This document shows, piece after piece, positions 32,347 through 41,348 of a DNA stretch of 64,000 bases. The first letter of the stretch is position 1; each line of letters begins with the position of its first letter. Under the pieces are notes generated by a model. That model worked only from the letters and a program-made list of their open reading frames with translations. It ran no database searches and was not told the DNA's origin. This stretch comes from Thalassococcus_A lentus (GTDB lineage: Bacteria; Pseudomonadota; Alphaproteobacteria; Rhodobacterales; Rhodobacteraceae), in contig NZ_JAQIOY010000003.1 of the NCBI RefSeq assembly GCF_028023555.1, positions 124,001-188,000 of the forward strand, given 5' to 3'. Position numbers and translations under genes: made by a program.

Positions 32347-33632
32347 GGCTGCGGCGGTGTTTCTGCCAATACCTCGTCCAGCGTGTCGAGCAAAAGATCA
32401 GCATTGGCGATTGAGAAGGGCATAGGCGGCCGGATTTTGAGCGTGTTCTTGTCACGGCCCAAGTGCGAATGCAGCACGCCGCGATCGCGCATCGCGTTGA
32501 TCACGCGGTTGGTATAGGCGCGGGCTGGTGACTTGGTTTCTCGAGAAGTCACCATCTCGGCTCCAAAAATCAATCCAGACCCGCGTACGTCGCCGATCAC
32601 ATCGTATTTTTCGGCAAGCGATTGCAACCTTCTGCGCGCGTGGTCGCCAACGGCCTTTGCATTGGCAAGTAGATTACGGTCTTCGATCTCTTCGAGGACG
32701 GCCATGGCCGCTGCGCAGGACACAGGGTTTCCGCCAAACGTGTTGAAGTAGCGATACCCATTGCGGAACGCGCCAACCATCTCTCTGTTGGCAACCACGC
32801 CGCCAATCGGATGACCGTTGCCCATGGGTTTTCCCAGAACCAATACGTCAGGCACGACCCCCATTTTTTCATGAGCCCACATATGAGTGCCCGTGCGCCC
32901 AAAGCCGGATTGCACTTCGTCGCAGATCAGCAGACCACCAGCACGCCTCACGGCCTCTGCGACGGGGCGCAGCCAACCGTCCGGATGGTCCGGAAAGCCT
33001 TCGTTCAGAAAATATGGACAAACGACCAACGCGGCAAAGCCGGTTCCGTCTTTTTCCAAAGCGTCGATCTGGGCGGCCAGGGTTTCTGCGAACAAGGCGC
33101 CATTGGGATCGGGGCTGCGATAGCTGTCGGGTGCGGGAACAAAGCGAAAATACTGCCCCAGCCCGAAGCCGACCGTCGGCACGTTTGATTGGCTCAGTTG
33201 GCTAACCAGTGAAGTGTTCCCGTGGTAGGTTGCATCGGTCGCGATAATCCCGCGTTTGCCCGTCACCGCTTCGGCCATACGCAGGGCAATGTCATTGGCC
33301 TCGGATCCGGTGCAGGTCAGAATGGCCGTGCCCAGCGAAGGATCGAGCGTGGCCGTCAATCGATCGACATAGGTAAGGATGCCTTCGTGAAGGTATCGCG
33401 TGTGGGTGTTGAGTGTACTGGCCTGACGGCAGATGGCCTCGACCACCCTTGGATTGCAGTGACCGACATGTGGGACATTGTTGTAGCAATCCAGATATCT
33501 GCGGCCATCAGCGTCCCACAGCCAAACGCCATCGCCTTTGACGATGTGGACGGGGTCTTCATAAAAGGTGGGAATGTTCGGGCCCAAAAGCCGGCTGCGG
33601 TCCGCAAGGATTTCTGCGTTCGTGCGGGTCAC
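32343..33632 (-). CDS. Class III PLP-dependent aminotransferase or phospho-lyase, AGXT2L-like
   Basis: A 429-residue class III fold enzyme. The conserved opening YNNVPHVGHCNPRVVEAICR and TRYLHEGILTYVDRL are typical of the AGXT2-like/ethanolamine-phosphate phospho-lyase branch. The PLP motif DEVQSGFGRTG and the Lys in VLGKPMGNGHPIGG (about residue 270) are visible. It overlaps the kinase upstream boundary and the MBL-fold gene. Coupling with the kinase favours a phospho-lyase (removing phosphate and ammonia) over a plain transaminase, but this is inference. Confidence 0.85.
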   Translation of the reverse strand: MTRTNAEILADRSRLLGPNIPTFYEDPVHIVKGDGVWLWDADGRRYLDCYNNVPHVGHCNPRVVEAICRQASTLNTHTRYLHEGILTYVDRLTATLDPSLGTAILTCTGSEANDIALRMAEAVTGKRGIIATDATYHGNTSLVSQLSQSNVPTVGFGLGQYFRFVPAPDSYRSPDPNGALFAETLAAQIDALEKDGTGFAALVVCPYFLNEGFPDHPDGWLRPVAEAVRRAGGLLICDEVQSGFGRTGTHMWAHEKMGVVPDVLVLGKPMGNGHPIGGVVANREMVGAFRNGYRYFNTFGGNPVSCAAAMAVLEEIEDRNLLANAKAVGDHARRRLQSLAEKYDVIGDVRGSGLIFGAEMVTSRETKSPARAYTNRVINAMRDRGVLHSHLGRDKNTLKIRPPMPFSIANADLLLDTLDEVLAETPPQP

Positions 33633-34486
33633 AGCTCGATCCTCACTCCGTCGAATCCAACAATCAAAGGACCATCCCAGTGATCCTTGACCGCGCGTTC
33701 CCAGTCTTCAGGTCCATAGTTCGGATCATCTGCCGGAATGAGATGGGACAGCGCCAGCCGTTTAACCCCAGCATTGGTCGCAGCCTTGGCCGCATCATGG
33801 GCAAAGCTGTGCGACCGTAGCCAATGCTCCATCAACTTTTCACTTCCGTTGCCGACCCGTGCAAGCAGCGCCGGCAATGCCGATTCAAGCATGGCTTCGT
33901 GGATCAAAAGATCTGCACCTTCGGCGAAGGCTTCGAGCTCGGAAAAGGGTGCAGTGTCGCCGGAAAACACAACGCGAACCGACCCAGTTTCAAAAGACAG
34001 GGCAAAGCAATCGACCAGCGGCGGGTGTACGGACCGAAGCGCTCGTACCGTTAGATCGGGCTGTTCGTAGACAGTGCCTTCGTCCAGTTCGTGGATGGTC
34101 AACAGGGCACTCAAATCAGGGCGGCCCTCGTCTTCGATCCGGAGTTCGATATCCGCGCGCATGGACTCCAAAAAGCCGGCCCAGTATTTGTCCAGCCCCG
34201 GCGGGCCGTAGACGTCGACCGATGTCTTGAGCCCCGCAGTCCATGCCGTGTGGAGCAGCGGTCCCAGTTCAAGATAGTGATCCGAATGCAAATGGCTGAT
34301 GAAGATCAGCGACAAGTCTTTCAGTTGCATGCCCTGATCGACCAGCCCCTTGGTCACGCCAAGCCCGCAATCCACAACGATGTGCTTTCCGGAAAGCACA
34401 TATAGGCTCGATGTCGGCATGGAAGAGCCGGGCCGGATGGCCGGCCCGCCCTTGGTTCCCAAAAGCGCCACGTAGTTTCCGGTCAT
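33629..34486 (-). CDS. MBL-fold metallo-hydrolase
   Basis: A 285-residue metallo-beta-lactamase-fold hydrolase. The metal motif is ISHLHSDHYLELG (about residues 62-74). Further ligands are in VVFSGDTAPFSE and LALSHLIP. It is probably cytoplasmic. It lies between two class III PLP enzymes with 4-bp overlaps at both ends, so it belongs to the catabolic operon. It may open a lactone or lactam or hydrolyse an ester or thioester intermediate. Confidence 0.85.
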   Translation of the reverse strand: MTGNYVALLGTKGGPAIRPGSSMPTSSLYVLSGKHIVVDCGLGVTKGLVDQGMQLKDLSLIFISHLHSDHYLELGPLLHTAWTAGLKTSVDVYGPPGLDKYWAGFLESMRADIELRIEDEGRPDLSALLTIHELDEGTVYEQPDLTVRALRSVHPPLVDCFALSFETGSVRVVFSGDTAPFSELEAFAEGADLLIHEAMLESALPALLARVGNGSEKLMEHWLRSHSFAHDAAKAATNAGVKRLALSHLIPADDPNYGPEDWERAVKDHWDGPLIVGFDGVRIEL

Positions 34487-35844
34487 GCGGCGGTCTTTGC
34501 GGCTTGGGTGAAACCGGCATCAAGCGCCTGCAGGATCGTGTTCGCTTCGGCTTCGGAAAGAATGAGGGCAGGCGACAAGATCAGGTTGGGGCCTGACACT
34601 CGGACCATCGCGCCGCTCTGGTAGGCCACTTCTTGAACGACGGCTGCGGTGCCGGCATCGATGGGTTTCTTGGTCGTGCGATCGCTGACCATTTCGATCG
34701 CGGTCATCAAACCATAGCCGCCCCGGACATCGCCTATGATGCCGTGCTTTTTCTGCAAGGCTTGGCATCCTTCGAACAACTGCGTGCCCCGTGCCGCCGC
34801 GTTTTCAACCACGTTCAATCGTTTGGTTTCTGCCAAACAGGCCAAGGCCGCCGCTGCGCCGACTGGATGACCGGAATAGGTATAGCCGTGGCCGATCTTG
34901 GCATTTGGATTGCCTTCAAAGGTATCAATCATCCGCTGGCCCAGCATGACGGCGCCAAACGGGAAATAGCCGTTGGTGATGGCCTTTGCCGTGGCCATCA
35001 TGTCGGGCTGTATGCCCCACAGGCGCGCGCCGGACCAAGCGCCGGTTCGGCCGTAGGCGGTGATGACTTCGTCTGTGATCAGCAAAATGCCATTCCGATT
35101 GCAGATCTCCTGCACAGCGGGTGCAAAGGACGGATGTGGCGGGATCACACCGCCGGCCCCGAGGATCGGTTCCATGATCATGGCTGCAATGGTGCCGGCA
35201 TCCTGAAAGGCGATTTCGTCTTCCAGTGCCTGTAGGCAAAGCTGTGCCAGTTTTTCAGGGTCCGTTTCGTTGAATGGGTTGCGATAAGTGTATGGCGCCG
35301 GAATGTGAAAGCAGCCGGGCATAAGTGGTTCATAGGCGCTGCGGAAGTTGGCATTGCCGTTCACGGACGCACCGCCGAAATGGGTGCCGTGATACCCTTT
35401 CTTGAGGCTCAGGAACTTGGTCCGACCGGGTTCGCCACGCAGCTTGTGATACTGCCGTGCCAGACGAAGTGAGGTTTCGACACTGTCCGATCCACCGGAT
35501 GTGAAAAACGCACGTGACAGCCCGTCGGGCGCAAAAAACTCGCTCAGTTCGTAGGACAATTCGATCACGGCATCGTTCGATGTGCCGCGAAATGTTGAGT
35601 AGTAGGGCAGTGTGTCCAGTTGCGCAGAGATCGCCTTTTTGACGGGTTCACAGGAATAGCCCAGATTGACGTTCCATAGCCCGCCAACACCGTCGACAAC
35701 CCTGTGCCCGTCCACATCAACGATCGAAACACCGTCTGCTTCGGTGATGATTTTTGGGGGCTGATCGATGCTGTCTTTGGGCGACGTCATTGGATGCCAC
35801 ATCAGGCGTCCATTGTGTTCCTTCAGGAAGTTCGAGTCTTTCAT
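34483..35844 (-). CDS. Class III omega-aminotransferase
   Basis: A 453-residue PLP enzyme of the omega-transaminase group that usually uses pyruvate as amino acceptor. The opening WHPMTSPKDSIDQPPKIITE and FFTSGGSDSVETSLRLARQY are family motifs. The cofactor loop is LITDEVITAYGRTGAW and the catalytic Lys lies in ATAKAITNGYFPFGAVMLG (about residue 285). It is the first structural gene after IclR on the same strand and overlaps it by 4 bp. The amino substrate (for example beta-alanine, putrescine or a polyamine) cannot be told from sequence alone. Confidence 0.88.
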   Translation of the reverse strand: MKDSNFLKEHNGRLMWHPMTSPKDSIDQPPKIITEADGVSIVDVDGHRVVDGVGGLWNVNLGYSCEPVKKAISAQLDTLPYYSTFRGTSNDAVIELSYELSEFFAPDGLSRAFFTSGGSDSVETSLRLARQYHKLRGEPGRTKFLSLKKGYHGTHFGGASVNGNANFRSAYEPLMPGCFHIPAPYTYRNPFNETDPEKLAQLCLQALEDEIAFQDAGTIAAMIMEPILGAGGVIPPHPSFAPAVQEICNRNGILLITDEVITAYGRTGAWSGARLWGIQPDMMATAKAITNGYFPFGAVMLGQRMIDTFEGNPNAKIGHGYTYSGHPVGAAAALACLAETKRLNVVENAAARGTQLFEGCQALQKKHGIIGDVRGGYGLMTAIEMVSDRTTKKPIDAGTAAVVQEVAYQSGAMVRVSGPNLILSPALILSEAEANTILQALDAGFTQAAKTAA

Positions 35845-36650
35845 GACGTGGGTTCCAGTGTGTTCGAATGCGTGGTGGATGCGGCCCAGGCCTTTTCGAT
35901 CTGTGCCGGGATCACGCCGCCCCAGTTGCGGGTAATTTCGTGGGCGGCAATGGTCAGCTCCGCCTTGATTGTTTTTTCCAGTTCCGATGTAAAACGGGAC
36001 GCGACGCTGGCGACTGCGACAGCACCGGCAAAGTTTCCGGTATGGTCAAAAACCGGTGCGGCAATGGCCTGTATCTCGTCTTCATAGATCTGATCCGCTT
36101 GGCCGAAGCCGGTCAGACGTATGTGCGCGACCAGATCTGCCAGTGCTTCTGGCGTTGCCGGTGTGGCAGAGGTGAAGTTTTCCATTTTCGTTAATGCGGT
36201 CTGGAACAAATCCTCGGGCCCAAAGGCCAATGCGCAAAGCCCGGATGCCGTGGCGTGAAGCGGGAAAATGTTGATGTCGATGACGGCACGAGTGGCGTGA
36301 TGCGGGGATTCGCAGGCGCTAAGCCCGTATAGTGTTGAGCCAGACAAAACCGTGACATGAGCCGTTTCGCCCGTGGCGTCGGCCAGTTCCTTGATGACGT
36401 TGATTGCGCCTGTTTCGCGGGGCACCGTCGCTTCGCGGACTTGGGCAAGATGCATGATAGCGGGGCCAAGCCGATAGTGTTTGGTCGCCGGATTCTGTTC
36501 CACAAATCCAGCAGTTTCAAGGGCCTGTAGGTGTCTGTAGGTCGTCGCCTTGTCACGCCCTGCAAGGCGGCAAAGCTGCGACAGCCCTATTTCGGGGCGC
36601 TTGGTCGAGAAATGGGACAGCAAAGTCAGGGCTTTGGTTGTGGATGACAT
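35841..36650 (-). CDS. IclR-family regulator
   Basis: A 269-residue regulator. The winged HTH is LLSHFSTKRPEIGLSQLCRL followed by AGRDKATTYRHLQALETAGF. The effector GAF-like domain contains VIKELADATGETAHVTVLSG, FPLHATASGLCALAFG and IAAPVFDHTGNFAGAVAVAS. ATG 36650 is chosen; TTG 36677 would add 9 residues. It is divergent from tctC across an 84-bp region containing a palindrome, and it shares an operon with the omega-transaminase, so it probably controls both sides. Confidence 0.88.
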   Translation of the reverse strand: MSSTTKALTLLSHFSTKRPEIGLSQLCRLAGRDKATTYRHLQALETAGFVEQNPATKHYRLGPAIMHLAQVREATVPRETGAINVIKELADATGETAHVTVLSGSTLYGLSACESPHHATRAVIDINIFPLHATASGLCALAFGPEDLFQTALTKMENFTSATPATPEALADLVAHIRLTGFGQADQIYEDEIQAIAAPVFDHTGNFAGAVAVASVASRFTSELEKTIKAELTIAAHEITRNWGGVIPAQIEKAWAASTTHSNTLEPTS

Positions 36651-36727
36651 CCAGTGGGCTCTTTTCGAGGTTTTCAAAAAAGGTTTGACAGAAGTTATTT
36701 AACAAGGCAACCTTTTTTCCGCAACAA

Positions 36728-36746
36728 CGGTTCAATATACGAACCG
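36728..36746. promoter_or_regulatory. Palindrome in the IclR/tctC divergent promoter
   Basis: CGGTTC (36728-36733) and GAACCG (36741-36746) form a 6-bp inverted repeat with a 7-bp spacer containing a TATAC -10-like element. IclR proteins commonly bind such sites; a TTGACA lies upstream at 36685-36690. Confidence 0.6.
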
Positions 36747-36762
36747 ACACAGGGAGATTGAA

Positions 36763-37707
36763 ATGTCCAAGTTTAAGTCAGCCATGACAGCTATGGCGCT
36801 TGCCATGGTTGCTGTCAGCGGCGCTGCCCAGGCGGAGTATCCGGAAAAACCGGTCGAGTTTGTCGTGCCCTGGCCTCCGGGCGATCTGGAAGATGTGCTG
36901 ACGCGCATGATTGCCGAAGATTTCTCTGCGGCTTATGACGTGCCCACAGCCGTTGTGAACAAGCCCGGTGGCGGTGGTGGCCCATTCCCCGGCGCGATCG
37001 AAGTCGCGAATGCACCCGCTGACGGCTACACCATCGGTTCGTTCATTATTGCCATTCCGGTTGTTGGACCGCAGATCGGCATCCCGGAACTGAACCCTGA
37101 TCCATTTGTGCCGCTTGGCAACTTCCTGACATATCCATTCGTGATCGCGACAAGCGGTGATGCGCCCTACGCAACGATGGATGAGCTTGCCGCCCACGCA
37201 AAGGACAATGACGTTGTTCTGGGCCACTTCGGTGCGCCTCTGGTGCCAACGCAGGTTACTATGGGGCTCGCCAAGAAGATGGGCTTTGCCTATGCCTCTG
37301 ACGCTGCATTTGACGCGCTCGATTGCAATACACTCGCGTCGGGTGATGTGGACGTGATCAACACCACGCTGCAATTGATCCTGCCCTGCCTTGATGACGT
37401 CAATGTATTGGCATCCATCGGCTCTGAGCGGATTGGCCTCACCCCTGATGCGCCCACTGTGGCCGAACTGGCGCCAGAATTGGATGTCGCACTTTGGAAC
37501 GGGTTGTTCGTGCACAAAGACACGCCACAGGACGTTCAGGACAAGATCATCGCTGTCGCCAAGGAAACGATGATGTCTGATCGCGCTCAAGCGCTCGCCG
37601 CTGAGACAGGCGCGCTTGTCTACTGGCAGTCGGCCTCTGATGTGGTGGCTCAAATCCAATCTGACATCGCGACGATGGAACAGATCGGCAGCATGCTGGC
37701 TGAATAA
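36763..37707 (+). CDS. tctC: TctC-type periplasmic substrate-binding protein
   Basis: A 314-residue tripartite tricarboxylate transporter (TTT) receptor. The signal peptide is MSKFKSAMTAMALAMVAVSG AAQA, then EYPEKPVEFVVPWPPGDLED, typical of Bug/TctC. KPGGGGGPFPGAIEVANAPA (residues about 66-85) and ADGYTIG are family motifs. It delivers a carboxylate to TctAB. It is the first gene of a rightward operon. A strong hairpin after it would make it more abundant than the membrane subunits. Confidence 0.9.
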   Translation: MSKFKSAMTAMALAMVAVSGAAQAEYPEKPVEFVVPWPPGDLEDVLTRMIAEDFSAAYDVPTAVVNKPGGGGGPFPGAIEVANAPADGYTIGSFIIAIPVVGPQIGIPELNPDPFVPLGNFLTYPFVIATSGDAPYATMDELAAHAKDNDVVLGHFGAPLVPTQVTMGLAKKMGFAYASDAAFDALDCNTLASGDVDVINTTLQLILPCLDDVNVLASIGSERIGLTPDAPTVAELAPELDVALWNGLFVHKDTPQDVQDKIIAVAKETMMSDRAQALAAETGALVYWQSASDVVAQIQSDIATMEQIGSMLAE

Positions 37708-37722
37708 GCCCAAGTGATTGCA

Positions 37723-37757
37723 GCCGGGCGTTCGACTGGACGCCCGGCGCTTTTTTC
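37723..37757 (+). terminator. Terminator between tctC and tctB
   Basis: GCCGGGCGT (37723-37731) and ACGCCCGGC (37740-37748) form a perfect 9-bp stem followed by GCTTTTTT. Its place between receptor and permease genes suggests partial termination that raises the receptor-to-permease ratio. Confidence 0.85.
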
Positions 37758-37777
37758 TTTTGCGAACGGACATCGTC

Positions 37778-38317
37778 ATGTCGCGTGCCAAAACGCTTCA
37801 ATCTCTGTTCAAGCGCTACCGCAGGCCCGGTGACATCGTGTTCGCCTGGATCGCGTTGCTGGCTTCGGTTTTTCTGCTGTCCCAGCTGGCGGATCAAACG
37901 GCTTGGCGCAACGGCGGCAAACTTTTTGCACAGCCGCGCTTCTGGCCTGCGGTTTCCCTTGGGGGCATGACCCTTTTTGCTGCGCTTCATTTGGTCGGCT
38001 CGGCTCTGTCAGAACGCATCGAAGGCCGTTGGCATGAGGTCTGGCTCTGGGTCACGTCTCTGGAGTACGCTGGCTGGTTCATTGCCTACGCCGTGGCCGT
38101 ACCCTACGCGGGCTATCTGCCATCCACGGTGCTCTTTGCAATCGCGCTGACACTGCGCGCCGGCTATCGCCGGGCCTCAACGCTTATCGCGGCCGCAGTG
38201 GCGGCGGTTGTCATCGTTTTGTTGTTCAAAACGATGCTCAAGGTGAATTTGCCGTCAGGCCTGATCTACGAAAGCCTGCCAGACGGGCTGCGCCAGATCA
38301 TGCTGACTTACTTCTGA
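37778..38317 (+). CDS. tctB: TctB small transmembrane subunit
   Basis: A 179-residue membrane protein with four hydrophobic segments (VFAWIALLASVFLLSQL; FWPAVSLGGMTLFAALHLVG; SLEYAGWFIAYAVAVPYAGY; STLIAAAVAAVVIVLLFKTM), the TctB topology. ATG 37778 is used because ORF residues before it are within the terminator leader. It lies between tctC and tctA. Confidence 0.85.
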   Translation: MSRAKTLQSLFKRYRRPGDIVFAWIALLASVFLLSQLADQTAWRNGGKLFAQPRFWPAVSLGGMTLFAALHLVGSALSERIEGRWHEVWLWVTSLEYAGWFIAYAVAVPYAGYLPSTVLFAIALTLRAGYRRASTLIAAAVAAVVIVLLFKTMLKVNLPSGLIYESLPDGLRQIMLTYF

Positions 38318-38330
38318 AAGAACGCGCGCC

Positions 38331-39848
38331 ATGGAAAACCTGATAGCCGGATTGGAAATGCTTGCGCGTTGGGACGTGATGCTGGCGCTTCTGGTGGGAT
38401 CAATCGGTGGGGTCGTTATCGGCGCAATCCCGGGGGTTGGACCTGCCGTGGCGATCGCAATATTGCTTCCGGCGACATTCTCGCTCGATCCGATCGTTGG
38501 CTTGACCATGCTGCTTGGGATCTATGGATCGTCCATGTACGGAGGCGCAATTCCGGCGGTTCTGATCAATACGCCCGGCACGGCTGTGAATGCGCTCACA
38601 TCCTATGACGGCTATCCCATGACCGAGCGGGGCGAAGCGCACCGGGCTGTATCCTTGGCCTATTCTGCGTCGTTCTGGGGTGGCATCTTTGGCATTTTGT
38701 GTCTCATTTTGCTGTCGCCTGTCCTTGCTTTGATCGCACCAATGTTCGGATCGCGTGAAATCTTTCTCGCGGCATTTCTCGGGATCCTGTTGGTGATCCT
38801 TGCGCACCGGGGCCAAATCTTTGCTGCTGGGCTTTTGGCGATGTTCGGGATCTTCCTGCAGACGGTGGGTCTGGACGCGGTGACCTACACGCAGCGTTAC
38901 ACCTTTGGGTATTCGTTCCTGTCATCGGGCGTGAATCTCATTGTTGTGGTTCTGGGGTTGTTCGCCCTGAGCCAGGCATTTTTCCTTTTGACCGCTCCGG
39001 ACAACAGTCCGGATGCGAAACCGGTCACCGGGCGTATGGGCGCAGGCATCAAGGAATTGCTGCGCCACAAGCGTGTGGCGACCGTGGCATCCGGCTTTGG
39101 CGTGATTCTGGGAATGATCCCCGGTACCGGTGAATTCACAGCGCAGTTCATGTCCTACACCTATGCGCAGAAAACCTCGAAAAATCCGGATCAGTTCGGA
39201 AAGGGTTCCCCCGAAGGTCTGATCGCATCCGAAGCTGCGAACAATGCGGTGCCCGCTGCGGCAATGATTCCGTTGCTGGCCTTGGGAATTCCGGGTGAGG
39301 CCCTGACCGCCATGATGCTTTCGGTCTTTTATGTGCACAACGTGATCCCGGGGCCCCAATTGTTCCAAAACAACATTGATCTGGTGTATGGCCTGTACTT
39401 TGCGCTGATCGCTTTGAACGTGATCGTGATGGTTTTTCTGCTGTTTTCGACAAACCTGCTGACCCGGGTCATTCGTGTTCCAACCCGCTTTCTTGGCGTC
39501 ATGATCCTGCTTTTGTCCTTTGTGGGCGTCTACTCGCTGCGCAATTCATTGACCGATTGCATGATCGCCTCTGCGTTCGGAGTGTTGGGCCTGATCCTGA
39601 AGCGGCTGAATTTGCCGATTGTTCCGATCATTCTCGGCATGGTTCTGGGTGGAATCATGGAGGTCAAATTGAGATCCGCCTTGCCGCGTCTCAAAACGCC
39701 GCTGGACATGATCGACCGACCGATCGCCGCCATCTTGTTTGCTCTGATTGTTCTGGTGGTGGCCTTGCATCTGCGCACGCTTGTTCGCGAATGGCGCGCG
39801 CATCGGCCGACGGATGACCACGACCTGCACGACAGTCAAATGAGGTAA
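38331..39848 (+). CDS. tctA: TctA large transmembrane subunit
   Basis: A 505-residue permease with about 11-12 hydrophobic segments. TctA motifs include GAIPGVGPAVAIAILLPATF (residues about 27-46), YGSSMYGGAIPAVLINTPGT, EFTAQFMSYTYAQ and IASEAANNAVPAAAMIPLLA. It completes the TTT transporter, 13 bp after tctB. Substrate specificity is unknown; downstream enzymes point to an oxo- or amino-carboxylate. Confidence 0.93.
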   Translation: MENLIAGLEMLARWDVMLALLVGSIGGVVIGAIPGVGPAVAIAILLPATFSLDPIVGLTMLLGIYGSSMYGGAIPAVLINTPGTAVNALTSYDGYPMTERGEAHRAVSLAYSASFWGGIFGILCLILLSPVLALIAPMFGSREIFLAAFLGILLVILAHRGQIFAAGLLAMFGIFLQTVGLDAVTYTQRYTFGYSFLSSGVNLIVVVLGLFALSQAFFLLTAPDNSPDAKPVTGRMGAGIKELLRHKRVATVASGFGVILGMIPGTGEFTAQFMSYTYAQKTSKNPDQFGKGSPEGLIASEAANNAVPAAAMIPLLALGIPGEALTAMMLSVFYVHNVIPGPQLFQNNIDLVYGLYFALIALNVIVMVFLLFSTNLLTRVIRVPTRFLGVMILLLSFVGVYSLRNSLTDCMIASAFGVLGLILKRLNLPIVPIILGMVLGGIMEVKLRSALPRLKTPLDMIDRPIAAILFALIVLVVALHLRTLVREWRAHRPTDDHDLHDSQMR

Positions 39849-39854
39849 TCCAGC

Positions 39855-41339
39855 ATGGATCAGACAAAGATCGACACCCTGCGCGCCCAGACTGTTCCGG
39901 CTTTCGAGCATTTGATTGATGGCAAACATATGCCTGCTTCCGACGGGAGGACGATGGATGTCATTTCACCGATTGATGGCTCTGTCCTGACAACCACTGC
40001 TGCCGGAACTTCTGCTGATATGACGGCAGCGATTGCATCGGCTCGTGCGGCCTTTGAAGACGGGCGCTGGGCGGGTCAGCCGCCAGCGGCACGCAAAGCG
40101 GTGTTGATGAGATGGGCTGACCTAATCGAGCGAAATGCGTTGGAGCTGGCCGTTTTAGGTGTGCGCGACAACGGAACGGAAATCAGCATGGCCTTAAAGG
40201 CCGAGCCGGGTTCGGCGGCAACGACCATTCGCTATTACGCGGAAGCCCTCGACAAGATTTACGGAGAGATCGCGCCAACGTCGGCGGACATTTTGGGTAT
40301 GATCCACAAAGAACCCGTCGGCGTTGTCGGGGCGATCATTCCATGGAATTTCCCGATGATGATCGGAGCCTGGAAACTGGGACCTGCGCTGGCTATGGGC
40401 AATTCGGTCGTGCTTAAACCCGCCGAAACCGCCTCGCTCTCATTGATGCGTATGGCGGAATTGGCGCTTGAGGCCGGACTGCCGCCGGGTGTCTTGAACG
40501 CGGTCACCGGCGAAGGCCGCGTCGTCGGTGAAACGCTGGGTCTTTCCATGGAGGTCGACGTTTTGGCCTTTACCGGCTCGGGCGCGACGGGACGGCGGCT
40601 GATGGAATATGCGGCGCGCTCGAACATGAAGCGCGTCTATCTTGAGCTGGGTGGGAAATCCCCCAACATCGTTTTTGCCGATGCGCCCAATCTGGACGAG
40701 GCGGCCAAAGTCGCAGCGGCTGGAATTTTCCGGAATGCAGGTCAGGTTTGCGTGGCCGGATCACGCCTGTTGGTCGAGGCATCCATTCACGATGATTTTG
40801 TCGCCGCTGTTGGCAAGGCCACCCAGGCCATGCGCGTGGGTGATCCTTTGAGAGTTGATACCAACATCGGGGCGGTGAATTCAGAGACGCAGCTCAAGGC
40901 CAACCTTGGGTTTGTTGACACGGCGCGTTCCGAAGGTGGCGAAATCGTTCTTGGCGGTGATCGCATTATGGCGGAAACGGGCGGCTACTACATGGCGCCG
41001 ACGATTGTGACAGGCGTTGGGCGCGACGCCACCCTCGCGCAAAAAGAGGTCTTTGGTCCGATCTTGGCCGTTACGCCTTTTGAGACAGAGCAAGAAGCGG
41101 TCTCGCTTGCCAACTCCACGGTCTATGGTCTGGCCGGTGCCGCATGGACAGCTAATCTTGGCCGCGCGCACAGAATGGTCAAGGCTGTTCGAACAGGCGT
41201 GATGCACATCAATACCTACGGCGGTGCGGATGGTACGGTCCCGCTTGGAGGTGTTGGCCAATCCGGAAACGGATCTGACAAATCCCTGCACGCCATCGAG
41301 AAATATGTGAATCTTAAAACAGCGTGGATCAAGCTTTAG
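39855..41339 (+). CDS. NAD-dependent aldehyde dehydrogenase
   Basis: A 494-residue ALDH. The Glu motif LELGGKSPNIVFADAP (about residue 265) and the Cys motif RNAGQVCVAGSRLLVE (about residue 300) are intact. The closing motif GTVPLGGVGQSGNGSDKSL belongs to the aminoaldehyde or gamma-glutamyl-aminobutyraldehyde dehydrogenase-like branch. It lies 6 bp after tctA, so it oxidises a semialdehyde made from the imported compound, perhaps the product of the transaminases on the opposite strand. Confidence 0.9.
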   Translation: MDQTKIDTLRAQTVPAFEHLIDGKHMPASDGRTMDVISPIDGSVLTTTAAGTSADMTAAIASARAAFEDGRWAGQPPAARKAVLMRWADLIERNALELAVLGVRDNGTEISMALKAEPGSAATTIRYYAEALDKIYGEIAPTSADILGMIHKEPVGVVGAIIPWNFPMMIGAWKLGPALAMGNSVVLKPAETASLSLMRMAELALEAGLPPGVLNAVTGEGRVVGETLGLSMEVDVLAFTGSGATGRRLMEYAARSNMKRVYLELGGKSPNIVFADAPNLDEAAKVAAAGIFRNAGQVCVAGSRLLVEASIHDDFVAAVGKATQAMRVGDPLRVDTNIGAVNSETQLKANLGFVDTARSEGGEIVLGGDRIMAETGGYYMAPTIVTGVGRDATLAQKEVFGPILAVTPFETEQEAVSLANSTVYGLAGAAWTANLGRAHRMVKAVRTGVMHINTYGGADGTVPLGGVGQSGNGSDKSLHAIEKYVNLKTAWIKL

Positions 41340-41348
41340 GGGAGGCTC

